From positions 434,001 through 498,000 of the forward strand of contig CAXHSA010000093.1 in assembly GCA_964019055.1 (NCBI GenBank): a stretch of 64,000 bases of DNA, written 5' to 3'. Source of the stretch: Anthopleura xanthogrammica (Eukaryota > Cnidaria > Anthozoa > Actiniaria > Actiniidae). The position numbers and the translations under genes were made by a program. The number at the start of each line of letters is the position of its first letter. Positions within the stretch are counted from its first letter, which is position 1. The notes beneath the pieces were generated by a model. The model was given only the letters and a program-made list of their open reading frames with translations, ran no database searches and was not told the DNA's origin. Below, piece after piece: positions 13,011 through 25,359 of the stretch.

Positions 13011-13659
13011 CGATTTTGGAATTTCTCAATTTTGATCACGGAAATGGATTACTGGCACGATTCCACCCATACATGGTCACGTTTATCTTGTGAAAATTCG
13101 GCAGTCTTCCCCTAGTTTTGGTGCCCGCGCATGCGCAGCTACAAAGATAGGCACTTTACGATTTTGGAATTTGCCAATTTTGATCACGGAAATGGATTGC
13201 TGGCACGATTCTACTTATACATGGTCACGTTTATCTTGTGAAAATTCGGTAGTCTTCCCCTAGTTTTGGTGCCTGCGCTTGCGCACCTACATAGTTAGGC
13301 ACTACGATTTTGGAATTTGCTTATTTTGATCACGGAAATGGATTGCTGGCACGATTCTACCTATACATGGTCACGTTTATCTTGTGAAAATTCGGTAGTC
13401 TTCCTTTAGTTTTGGTGCCCGTGCATGCGCAGCTACAAAGTTAGGCACATTACGATTTTGGAATTTGCCAATTTTGATCACGGAAATGGATTGCTGGCAC
13501 GATTCTACCTATAGATGGTCACTTTTATCTTGTGAAAATTCGGTAGTCTTCCCCTAGTTTTGGTGCCCGCGCATGCGCAGCTACAAAGATAGGCACTTTA
13601 CGATTTTGGAATTTGCCAATTTTGATCACGGACATGGATTCCTGGCACGATTCTACCTA

Positions 13660-16490
13660 TACATGGTCACGTTTATCTTGTGAAAATTCGGTAGTCTTCC
13701 CTTAGTTTTGGTGCCCGTGCATGCGCAGCTACAAAGTTAGGCACTTTACGATTTTGGAGTTTCTCAATTTTGATCACGGAAATGGATTACTGGCACGATT
13801 CCACCCATACATGGTCACGTTTATCTTGTGAAAATTCGGCAGTCTTCCCCTAGTTTTGGTGCCCGCGCATGCGCAGCTACAAAGATAGGCACTTTACGAT
13901 TTTGGAATTTGCCGATTTTGATCACGGAAATGGATTGCTGGCACGATTCTACCTATACATGGTCACGTTTATCTTGTGAAAATTCGGCAGTCTTCCCCTA
14001 GTTTTGGTGCCCGTGCATGCGCAGATCCAAAGATAGGCACTTTATGATTTTAGAATTTCTCAATTTTGATCACGGAAATGGATTACTAGCACGATTCCAC
14101 CCATACATGGTCACGTTTATCTTGTGAAAATTCGGCAGTCTTCCCCTAGTTTTGGTGCCCGCGCTTGCGCACCTACATAGTTAGGCACTACGATTTTGGA
14201 ATTTGCCAATTTTGATCACGGAAATGGATTGCTGGGACGATTCTACCTATACATGGTCACTTTTATCTTGTAAAAATTCGGCAGTCTTTCCCTAGTTTTG
14301 GTGCCCGCGCATGCGCAGCTACAAAGTTAGGCACTTTACGATTTTGGAATTTGCCAATTTTGATCACGGAAATGGATTGCTGGCACGATTCTACCTATAC
14401 ATGGTCACGTTTATCTTGTGAAAAGTCGGTAGTCTTCCTTTAGTTTTGGTGCCCGTGCATGCGCAGCTACAAAGTTAGGCACATTACGGTTTTGGAATTT
14501 GCCAATTTTGATCACGGAAATGGATTGCTGGCACGATTCTACCTATACATGGTCACGTTTATCTTGTGAAAAGTCGGTAGTCTTCCTTTAGTTTTGGTGC
14601 CCGTGCATGCGCAGCTACAAAGTAAGGCACATTACGGTTTTGGAATTTGCCAATTTTGATCACGGAAATGGATTGCTGGCACGATTCTACCTATACATGG
14701 TCACGTTTATCTTGTGAAAATTCGGTAGTCTTCCCTTAGTTTTGGTGCCCGTGCATGCGCAGCTACAAAGTTAGGCACTTTACGATTTTGGAATTTCTCA
14801 ATTTTGATCACGGAAATGGATTACTGGCACGATTCCACCCATACATGGTCACGTTTATCTTGTGAAAATTCGGCAGTCTTCCCCTAGTTTTGGTGCCCGC
14901 GCATGCGCAGCTACAAAGATAGGCACTTTACGATTTTGGAATTTGCCGATTTTGATCACGGAAATGGATTGCTGGCACGATTCTACCTATACATGGTCAC
15001 GTTTATCTTGTGAAAATTCGGCAGTCTTCCCCTAGTTTTGGTGCCCGTGCATGCGCAGATCCAAAGATAGGCACTTTATGATTTTAGAATTTCTCAATTT
15101 TGATCACGGAAATGGATTACTAGCACGATTCCACCCATACATGGTCACGTTTATCTTGTGAAAATTCGGCAGTCTTCCCCTAGTTTTGGTGCCCGCGCTT
15201 GCGCACCTACATAGTTAGGCACTACGATTTTGGAATTTGCCAATTTTGATCACGGAAATGGATTGCTGGGACGATTCTACCTATACATGGTCACTTTTAT
15301 CTTGTAAAAATTCGGCAGTCTTTCCCTAGTTTTGGTGCCCGCGCATGCGCAGCTACAAAGATAGGCACTTTACGATTTTGGAATTTGCCAATTTTGATCA
15401 CGGAAATGGATTGCTGGCACGATTCTACCTATACCTGGTCACGTTTATCTTGTGAAAAGTCGGTAGTCTTCCTTTAGTTTTGGTGCCCGTGCATGCGCAG
15501 CTACAAAGTTAGGCACATTACGGTTTTGGAATTTGCCAATTTTGATCACGGAAATGGATTGCTGGCACGATTCTACCTATACATGGTCACGTTTATCTTG
15601 TGAAAAGTCGGTAGTCTTCCTTTAGTTTTGGTGCCCGTGCATGCGCAGCTACAAAGTAAGGCACATTACGGTTTTGGAATTTGCCAATTTTGATCACGGA
15701 AATGGATTGCTGGCACGATTCTACCTATACATGGTCACGTTTATCTTGTGAAAATTCGGTAGTCTTCCCTTAGTTTTGGTGCCCGTGCATGCGCAGCTAC
15801 AAAGTTAGGCACTTTACGATTTTGGAATTTCTCAATTTTGATCACGGAAATGGATTACTGGCACGATTCCACCCATACATGGTCACGTTTATCTTGTGAA
15901 AATTCGGCAGTCTTCCCCTAGTTTTGGTGCCCGCGCATGCGCAGCTACAAAGATAGGCACTTTACGATTTTGGAATTTGCCGATTTTGATCACGGAAATG
16001 GATTGCTGGCACGATTCTACCTATACATGGTCACGTTTATCTTGTGAAAATTCGGCAGTCTTCCCCTAGTTTTGGTGCCCGTGCATGCGCAGATCCAAAG
16101 ATAGGCACTTTATGATTTTAGAATTTCTCAATTTTGATCACGGAAATAGATTACTAGCACGATTCCACCCATACATGGTCACGTTTATCTTGTGAAAATT
16201 CGGCAGTCTTCCCCTAGTTTTGGTGCCCGCGCTTGCGCACCTACATAGTTAGGCACTACGATTTTGGAATTTGCCAATTTTGATCACGGAAATGGATTGC
16301 TGGGACGATTCTACCTATACATGGTCACTTTTATCTTGTAAAAATTCGGCAGTCTTTCCCTAGTTTTGGTGCCCGCGCATGCGCAGCTACAAAGATAGGC
16401 ACTTTACGATTTTGGAATTTGCCAATTTTGATCACGGAAATGGATTGCTGGCACGATTCTACCTATACATGGTCACGTTTATCTTGTGAA
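13660..16490 (+). repeat. HOR block: about 2.7 copies of a 7-monomer (1034-bp) unit
   Basis: The variant GCTTGCGCACCTACATAG followed by GGCACTACG starts at 14163, 15197 and 16231, giving two intervals of exactly 1034 bp (7 x 148 minus the 2-bp deletion). Other linked variants repeat at the same offset: GCGCAGATCCAAAGATAGGC, TTTATGATTTTAGAATTTC, GATTACTAGCACG, TTGTAAAAATTCGGC and AAGTAAGGCACATTACGG. The third copy diverges after about 16490. Copies are nearly identical over most of their length. Confidence 0.92.
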
Positions 16491-16781
16491 AATTCGGTAG
16501 TCTTCCCTTAGTTTTGGTGCCCGTGCATGTGCAGCTACAAAGTTAGGCACTTTACGATTTTGGAATTTCTAGATTTTGATCACGGAAATGGATTGCTGGC
16601 ACGATTCTACCTATACATGGTCACGTTTATCTTGTGAAAATTCGGCAGTCTTCCCCTAGTTTTGGTGCCCGTGCATGCGCAGAACCAAAGATAGGCACTT
16701 TATGATTTTGGAATTTCTCAATTTTGATCACGGAAATAGATTACTAGCACGATTCCACCCATACATGGTCACGTTTATCTT

Positions 16782-19590
16782 GTGAAAATTCGGCAGTCTT
16801 CCCCTAGTTTTGGTGCCCGCGCATGCGCAGCTACAAAATTAGGCACTTTACGATTTTGGAATTTGCCAATTTTGATCACGGAAATGGATTGCTGGCACGA
16901 TTCTACCTATATATCGTCACGTTTATCTTGTGAAAATTCGGAAGTCTTTTCTAGTTTTGGTGCCCGCGCATGCGCAGCTACAAAATTAGGCACTTTACGA
17001 TTTTGGAATTTGCCAATTTCAATCACGGAAATGGATTGCTGGCACGATTCTACCTATATATCGTCACGTTTATCTTGTGAAAATTCGGCAGTCTTTCCCT
17101 AGTTTTGGTGTCCGCGCATGCGCAGCTACAAAGTTAGGCACTTTACGATATTGGAATTTCTCAATTTTGATCACGGAAATGGATTAATGGCACTATTCCA
17201 CCCATACATTGTCACGTTTATCTTGTGAAAATTCGGCAGTCTTCCCCTAATTTTGGTGCCCGCGCATGCGCAGCTACAAAGATAGGCACTTTACGATTTT
17301 GGAATTTGCCGATTTTGATCACGGAAATGGATTTCTGGCACGATTCTACCTATACATGGTCACGTTTATCTTGTGAAAATTCGGCAGTCTTCCCCTAGTT
17401 TTGGTGCCCGTGCATGCGCAGATCCAAAGATAGGCACTTTATGATTTTGGAATTTCTCAATTTTGATCACGGAAATAGATTACTAGCACGATTCCACCCA
17501 TACATGGTCACGTTTATCTTGTGAAAATTCGGCAGTCTTCCCCTAGTTTTGGTGCCCGCGCATGCGCAGCTACAAAATTAGGCACTTTACGATTTTGGAA
17601 TTTGCCAATTTTGATCACGGAAATGGATTGCTGGCACGATTCTACCTATATATCGTCACGTTTATCTTGTGAAAATTCGGAAGTCTTTTCTAGTTTTGGT
17701 GCCCGCGCATGCGCAGCTACAAAATTAGGCACTTTACGATTTTGGAATTTGCCAATTTCGATCACGGAAATGGATTGCTGGCACGATTCTACCTATATAT
17801 CGTCACGTTTATCTTGTGAAAATTCGGCAGTCTTTCCCTAGTTTTGGTGTCCGCGCATGCGCAGCTACAAAGATAGGCACTTTACGATATTGGAATTTCT
17901 CAATTTTGATCACGGAAATGGATTAATGGCACTATTCCACCCATACATTGTCACGTTTATCTTGTGAAAATTCGGCAGTCTTCCCCTAATTTTGGTGCCC
18001 GCGCATGCGCAGCTACAAAGATAGGCACTTTACGATTTTGGAATTTGCCGATTTTGATCACGGAAATGGATTGCTGGCACGATTCTACCTATATATCGTC
18101 ACGTTTATGTTGTGAAAATTCGGCAGTCTTTCCCTAGTTTTGGTGTCCGCGCATGCGCAGCTACAAAGATAGGCACTTTACGATATTGGAATTTCTCAAT
18201 TTTGATCACGGAAATGGATTAATGGCACTATTCCACCCATACATTGTCACGTTTATCTTGTGAAAATTCGGCAGTCTTCCCCTAATTTTGGTGCCCGCGC
18301 ATGCGCAGCTACAAAGATAGGCACTTTACGATTTTGGAATTTGCCGATTTTGATCACGGAAATGGATTGCTGGCACGATTCTACCTATATATCGTCACGT
18401 TTATCTTGTGAAAATTCGGCAGTCTTTCCCTAGTTTTGGTGTCCGCGCATGCGCAGCTACAAAGATAGGCACTTTACGATATTGGAATTTCTCAATTTTG
18501 ATCACGGAAATGGATTAATGGCACTATTCCACCCATACATTGTCACGTTTATCTTGTGAAAATTCGGCAGTCTTCCCCTAATTTTGGTGCCCGCGCATGC
18601 GCAGCTACAAAGATAGGCACTTTACGATTTTGGAATTTGCCGATTTTGATCACGGAAATGGATTTCTGGCACGATTCTACCTATACATGGTCACGTTTAT
18701 CTTGTGAAAATTCGGCAGTCTTCCCCTAGTTTTGGTGCCCGTGCATGCGCAGATCCAAAGATAGGCACTTTATGATTTTGGAATTTCTCAATTTTGATCA
18801 CGGAAATAGATTACTAGCACGATTCCACCCATACATGGTCACGTTTATCTTGTGAAAATTCGGCAGTCTTCCCCTAGTTTTGGTGCCCGCGCATGCGCAG
18901 CTACAAAATTAGGCACTTTACGATTTTGGAATTTGCCAATTTTGATCACGGAAATGGATTGCTGGCACGATTCTACCTATATATCGTCACGTTTATCTTG
19001 TGAAAATTCGGAAGTCTTTTCTAGTTTTGGTGCCCGCGCATGCGCAGCTACAAAATTAGGCACTTTACGATTTTGGAATTTGCCAATTTCGATCACGGAA
19101 ATGGATTGCTGGCACGATTCTACCTATATATCGTCACGTTTATCTTGTGAAAATTCGGCAGTCTTTCCCTAGTTTTGGTGTCCGCGCATGCGCAGCTACA
19201 AAGATAGGCACTTTACGATATTGGAATTTCTCAATTTTGATCACGGAAATGGATTAATGGCACTATTCCACCCATACATTGTCACGTTTATCTTGTGAAA
19301 ATTCGGCAGTCTTCCCCTAATTTTGGTGCCCGCGCATGCGCAGCTACAAAGTTAGGCACTTTACGATTTTGGAATTTGCCGATTTTGATCACGGAAATGG
19401 ATTTCTGGCACGATTCTACCTATACATGGTCACGTTTATCTTGTGAAAATTCGGCAGTCTTCCCCTAGTTTTGGTGCCCGTGCATGCGCAGATCCAAAGA
19501 TAGGCACTTTATGATTTTGGAATTTCTCAATTTTGATCACGGAAATAGATTACTAGCACGATTCCACCCATACATGGTCACGTTTATCTT
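16782..19590 (+). repeat. HOR block: 5-, 9- and 5-monomer units (739, 1331, 739 bp)
   Basis: Three consecutive units start at 16782, 17521 and 18852 and end at 19590. The GAAGTCTTTTCTAG variant (1-bp deletion) marks each, at 16941, 17680 and 19011. The outer units are 739 bp (5 monomers less 1 bp). The middle unit is 592 bp longer, exactly two extra copies of a 296-bp dimer: the GTGTCCGC marker occurs in it at 17847, 18143 and 18439. The extra dimers contain a chimeric monomer with a TTTGCCGATTTT head and a gamma (TATATATCG) tail, which is what crossing-over within monomers would produce. Confidence 0.93.
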
Positions 19591-22307
19591 GTGAAAATTC
19601 GGCAGTCTTCCCCTAGTTTTGGTGCCCGCGCTTGCGCACCTACATAGTTAGGCACTACGATTTTGGAATTTGCCAATTTTGATCACGGAAATGGATTGCT
19701 GGGACGATTCTACCTATACATGGTCACTTTTATCTTGTAAAAATTCGGCAGTCTTTCCCTAGTTTTGGTGCCCGCGCTTGCGCAGCTACAAAGATAGGCA
19801 CTTTACGATTTTGGAATTTGCCAATTTTGATCACGGAAATGGATTACTGGAACGATTCCACCTATACATGGTCACATTTATCTTGTGAAAATTCAACAGT
19901 CGTCTCCTAGTTTTGGTGCCCGCGCATGCGCAGCTACAAAGATAGGCACTTTACGATTTTGGAATTTCTCAATTTTGATCACGGAAATGGATTACTGGAA
20001 CGATTCCACCAAACATGGTCACGTTTATCTTGTGAAAATTCGGCAGTCTTCCCCTAGTTTTGGTGCCCGCGCAAGCGCACCTACAAAGATAAGCACTTTA
20101 CGATTTTGGAATTTCTCAATTTTGATCACGGAAATGGATTGCTGGCACGATTCCACCCATACATGGTCACTTTTATCTTGTGAAAATTCGGCAATCTTCC
20201 CCTAGTTTTGGTGCCCGCGCATGCGCACCTACAAAGATAGGCACTTTACGATTTTGGAATTTGCCAATTTTGATCACGGAAATAGATTGCTGGCACGATT
20301 CTACCTATACATGGTCACGTTTATCTTGTGAGAATTCGGCAGTCTTCCCCTAGTTTTGGTGTCCGCGCATGCGCAGCTACAAAGATAGGCACTTTACGAT
20401 TTTGGAATTTCTCAATTTTGATCAGTGAAATGGATTACTGGCACGATTCCACCCATACATGGTCACGTTTATCTTGTGAAAATTCGGCAGTCTTCCCCTA
20501 GTTTTGGTGCCTGCGCATGCGCAGCTACAAAGATAGGCACTTTACGATTTTGGAATTTGCCAATTTTGATCACGGAAATGGATTGCTGGCACGATTCCAC
20601 CTATATATCGTCACGTGTATCTTGTGAAAATTCGGCAGTCTTTCTCTAGTTTTGGTGCCTGCGCATGCGCAGCTACAAAATTAGGCACTTTACGATTTTG
20701 GAATTTGCCAATTTTGATCACGGAAATGGATTGCTGGCACGATTCTACCTATATATCGTCACGTTTATCTTGTGAAAATTCGGCAGTCTTTCCCTAGTTT
20801 TGGTGTCCGCGCATGCGCAGCTACAAAGTTAGGCACTTTACGGTTTTGGAATTTGCCGATTTTGATCACGGAAATGGATTGCTGGCACGATTCTACCTAT
20901 ACATGGTCACGTTTATCTTGTGAAAATTCGGCAGTCTTTCCCTAGTTTTGGTGTCCGCGCATGCGCAGCTACAAAGTTAGGCACTTTACGATTTTGGAAT
21001 TTCTCAATTTTGATCACGGAAATAGATTACTGCCACGATTCCACCCATACATGGTCACGTTTATCTTGTGAAAATTCCGCAATCTTTCCCTAGTTTTGGT
21101 GTCCGCGCATGCGCAGCTACAAAGATAGGCACTTTACGATTTTGGAATTTCTCAATTTTGATCACGGAAATGGATTACTGGCACGATTCCACCCATACAT
21201 GGTCACGTTTATCTTGTGAAGATTCGGCAGTCTTCCCCTAGTTTTGGTGCCCGCGCATGCGCAGCTACAAATATAGGCACTTTACGATTTTGGAATTTGC
21301 CAATTTTGATCACGGAAATGGATTGCTGGCACGATTCTACCTATACATGGTCACGTTTATCTTGTGAAAATTCGGCAGTCTTCCCCTAGTTTTGGTGCCC
21401 GCGCATGCGCAGCTACAAAGATAGGCACTTTACGATTTTGGAATTTCTCAATTTTGATCACGGAAATGGATTGCTGGCACGATTTAACCCATACATGGTC
21501 ACGTTTATCTTGTGAAAATTCGGCAGTCTTCCCCTAGTTTTGGTGCCCGCGCATGCGCAGCTACAAAAATAGGCACTTTACGATTTTGGAATTTGCCAAT
21601 TTTGATCACGGAAATGGATTGCTGGCACGATTCTACCTATACATGGTCACGTTTATCTTGTGAAAATTCGGCAGTCTTCCCCTAGTTTTGGTGCCCGCGC
21701 ATGCGCAGCTACAAAGATAGGCACTTTACGATTTTGGAATTTCTCAATTTTGATCACGGAAATGGATTACTGGCACGATTCCACCCATACATGGTCACGT
21801 TTATCTCTTGAAAGTTCGGCAGTCTTCCCCTAGTTTTGGTGCCCGCGCATGCGCAGCTACAAAGATAGACACTTTACGATTTTGGAATTTCTCAATTTTG
21901 ATCACGGAAATAGATTGCTGGCACGATTCTACCTATACATGGTCGTGTTTATCTTGTGAAAATTCCGCAGTCTTTCCCTAGTTTTGGTGTCCGCGCATGC
22001 GCAGCTTCAAAGATAGGCACTTTACGATTTTGGAATTTCTCAATTTTGATCACGGAAATGGATTACTGGCACGATTCCACCCATACATGGTCACGTTTAT
22101 CTTTTGAAGATTCGGCAGTCTTCCCCTAGTTTTGGTGCCCGCGCATGCGCAGCTACAAAATTAGGCACTTTACGATTTTGGAATTTTCCAATTTTGATCA
22201 CGGAAATGGATTGCTCGCAGGATTCCACCTATATATCGTCACGTTTATCTTGTGAAAATTCGGCAGTCTTTCCCTAGTTTTGGTGCCTGCGCATGCGCAG
22301 CTACAAA

Positions 22308-24015
22308 ATTAGGCACTTTACGATTTTGGAATTTGCCAATTTTGATCACGGAAATGGATTGCTGGCACGATTCTATCTATATATCGTCACGTTTATCTTG
22401 TGAAAATTCGGCAGTCTTTCCCTAGTTTTGGTGTCCGCGCATGCGCAGCTACAAAGTTAGGCACTTTACGGTTTTGGAATTTGCCGATTTTGATCACGGA
22501 AATGGATTGGTGGCACGATTCTACCTATACATGGTCACGTTTATCTTGTGAAAATTCGGCAGTCTTTCCCTAGTTTTGGTGTCCGCGCATGCGCAACTAC
22601 AAAGTTAGGCACTTTACGATTTTGGAATTTCTCAATTTTGATCACGGAAATAGATTACTGCCACGATTCCACCCATACATGGTCACGTTTATCTTGTGAA
22701 AATTCGGCAGTCTTCCCCTAGTTTTGGTGCCTGCGCATGCGCAGCTACAAAAATAGGCACTTTACGATTTTGGAATTTGCCAATTTTGATCACAGAAATG
22801 GATTGCTGGCACGATTCTTCCTATACATGGTCACGTTTATCTTGTGAAAATTCCGCAGTCTTTCCCTAGTTTTGGTGTCCGCGCATGCGCAGCTTCAAAG
22901 ATAGGCACTTTACGATTTTGGAATTTCTCAATTTTGATCACGGAAATGGATTACTGGCACGATTCCACCCATACATGGTCACGTTTATCTTTTGAAGATT
23001 CGGCAGTCTTCCCCTAGTTTTGGTGCCCGCGCATGCGCAGCTACAAAGATAGGCACTTTACGATTTTGGAATTTGCCAATTTTGATCACGAAAATGGATT
23101 GCTGGCACGATTCTACCTATACATGGTCACGTTGATCTTGTGAAAATTCGGCAGTCTTCCCCAAGTTTTGGTGCCCGCGCATGCGCAGCTACAAAGTTAG
23201 GCACTTTACGATTTTGGAATTTGCCAATTTTGATCACGGAAATGGATTGCTGGCACGATTCTATCTATATATCGTCACGTTTATCTTGTGAAAATTCGGC
23301 AGTCTTTCCCTAGTTTTGGTGTCCGCGCATGCGCAGCTACAAAGTTAGGCACTTTACGGTTTTGGAATTTGCCGATTTTGATCACGGAAATGGATTGGTG
23401 GCACGATTCTACCTATACATGGTCACGTTTATCTTGTGAAAATTCGGCAGTCTTTCCCTAGTTTTGGTGTCCGCGCATGCGCAACTACAAAGTTAGGCAC
23501 TTTACGATTTTGGAATTTCTCAATTTTGATCACGGAAATAGATTACTGCCACGATTCCACCCATACATGGTCACGTTTATCTTGTGAAAATTCGGCAGTC
23601 TTCCCCTAGTTTTGGTGCCTGCGCATGCGCAGCTACAAAAATAGGCACTTTACGATTTTGGAATTTGCCAATTTTGATCACAGAAATGGATTGCTGGCAC
23701 GATTCTTCCTATACATGGTCACGTTTATCTTGTGAAAATTCCGCAGTCTTTCCCTAGTTTTGGTGTCCGCGCATGCGCAGCTTCAAAGATAGGCACTTTA
23801 CGATTTTGGAATTTCTCAATTTTGATCACGGAAATGGATTACTGGCACGATTCCACCCATACATGGTCACGTTTATCTTTTGAAGATTCGGCAGTCTTCC
23901 CCTAGTTTTGGTGCCCGCGCATGCGCAGCTACAAAGATAGGCACTTTACGATTTTGGAATTTGCCAATTTTGATCACGAAAATGGATTGCTGGCACGATT
24001 CTACCTATACATGGT
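22308..24015 (+). repeat. HOR block: two copies of an 820-bp segment, offset 888 bp (6 monomers)
   Basis: The stretch 22308-23127 recurs at 23196-24015. Shared rare variants at 888-bp spacing are TTCTATCTATATATCG (about 22372 and 23260), GGATTGGTGGCACG (about 22506 and 23394), GCGCAACTACAAAG, GATTACTGCCACG (about 22669 and 23557), CACAGAAATGG with GATTCTTCC, CTTTTGAAGATTCGG and ATCACGAAAATGG. Past the end of copy 1, GTTGATC and CCCCAAG variants break the match. Confidence 0.9.
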
Positions 24016-25211
24016 CACGTTTATCTTGTGAAAATTCGGCAGTCTTCCCCTAGTTTTGGTGCCCGCGCATGCGCAGCTACAAAGATAGGCACTTTACGGT
24101 TTTGGAATTTGCCGATTTTGATCACGGAAATGGATTGCTGGCACGATTCTACCTATACATGGTCACGTTTATCTTGTGAAAATTCGGCAGTCTTCCCCTA
24201 GTTTTGGTGCCTGCGCATGCGCAGCTACAAAAATAGGCACTTTACGATTTTGGAATTTGCCAATTTTGATCACAGAAATGGATTGCTGGCACGATTCTTC
24301 CTATACATGGTCACGTTTATCTTGTGAAAATTCCGCAGTCTTTCCCTAGTTTTGGTGTCCGCGCATGCGCAGCTTCAAAGATAGGCACTTTACGATTTTG
24401 GAATTTCTCAATTTTGATCACGGAAATGGATTACTGGCACGATTCCACCCATAGATGGTCACGTTTATCTTGTGAAGATTCGGCAGTCTTCCCCTAGTTT
24501 TGGTGCCCGCGCATGCGCAGCTACAAAGATAGGCACTTTACGATTTTGGAATTTGCCAATTTTGATCACGGAAATGTATTGCTGGCACGATTCTACCTAT
24601 ACATGGTCACGTTTATCTTGTGAAAATTCGGCAGTCTTCCCCTAGTTTTGGTGCCTGCGCATGCGCAGCTACAAAAATAGGCACTTTACGATTTTGGAAT
24701 TTGCCAATTTTGATCACAGAAATGGATTGCTGGCACGATTCTTCCTATACATGGTCACGTTTATCTTGTGAAAATTCCGCAGTCTTTCCCTAGTTTTGGT
24801 GTCCGCGCATGCGCAGCTTCAAAGATAGGCACTTTACGATTTTGGAATTTCTCAATTTTGATCACGGAAATGGATTACTGGCACGATTCCACCCATACAT
24901 GGTCACGTTTATCTTGTGAAGATTCGGCAGTCTTCCCCTAGTTTTGGTGCCCGCGCATGCGCAGCTACAAAGATAGGCACTTTACGATTTTGGAATTTGC
25001 CAATTTTGATCACGGAAATGGATTGCCGGCACGATTCTACCTATACATGGTCACGTTTATCTTGTGAAAATTCGGCAGTCTTCCCCTAGTTTTGGTGCCC
25101 GCTCATGCGCAGCTACAAAGATAGGCACTTTACGATTTTGGAATTTGCCAATTTTGATCACGGAAATGGATTGCTGGCACGATTCTACCTATACATTGTC
25201 ACGTTTATCTT

Positions 25212-25359
25212 GTGAAAATTCGGCAGTCTTCCCCTAGTTTTGGTGCCCGCGCATGCGCAGCTACAAAGATAGGCACTTTACGATTTTGGAATTTCTCAAT
25301 TTTGATCACGGAAATGGATTACTGGCACGATTCCACCCATACATGGTCACGTTTATCTT
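25212..25359 (+). repeat. Representative family A monomer (beta class)
   Basis: A clean 148-bp monomer, taken to start at GTGAAAATTCGG and end at GTTTATCTT. Positions 31-50 form a GC-rich island (16 of 20 bases) within an otherwise AT-rich unit. The palindrome sits at monomer positions 37-48. The AT-rich TTTTGGAATTTCTCAATTTT stretch is at 73-92, and the TGATCA palindrome at 92-97. The length is within one base of the 147-bp nucleosome core, a size common among centromeric satellites. Confidence 0.95.
25248..25259. other. Representative CGCGCATGCGCA palindrome (NRF-1-like, alternating purine-pyrimidine)
   Basis: This 12-mer has a perfect 10-bp palindromic core (GCGCATGCGC) and strictly alternates pyrimidine and purine. 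It fits the published NRF-1 consensus YGCGCAYGCGCR exactly. It is present in most A monomers. Common decayed forms are GTGCATGCGC, GCGCTTGCGC and GCGCATGTGC. Whether a cognate factor exists in this organism or binds here is unknown, so the regulatory reading is inference; the motif itself is directly visible. Confidence 0.7.
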
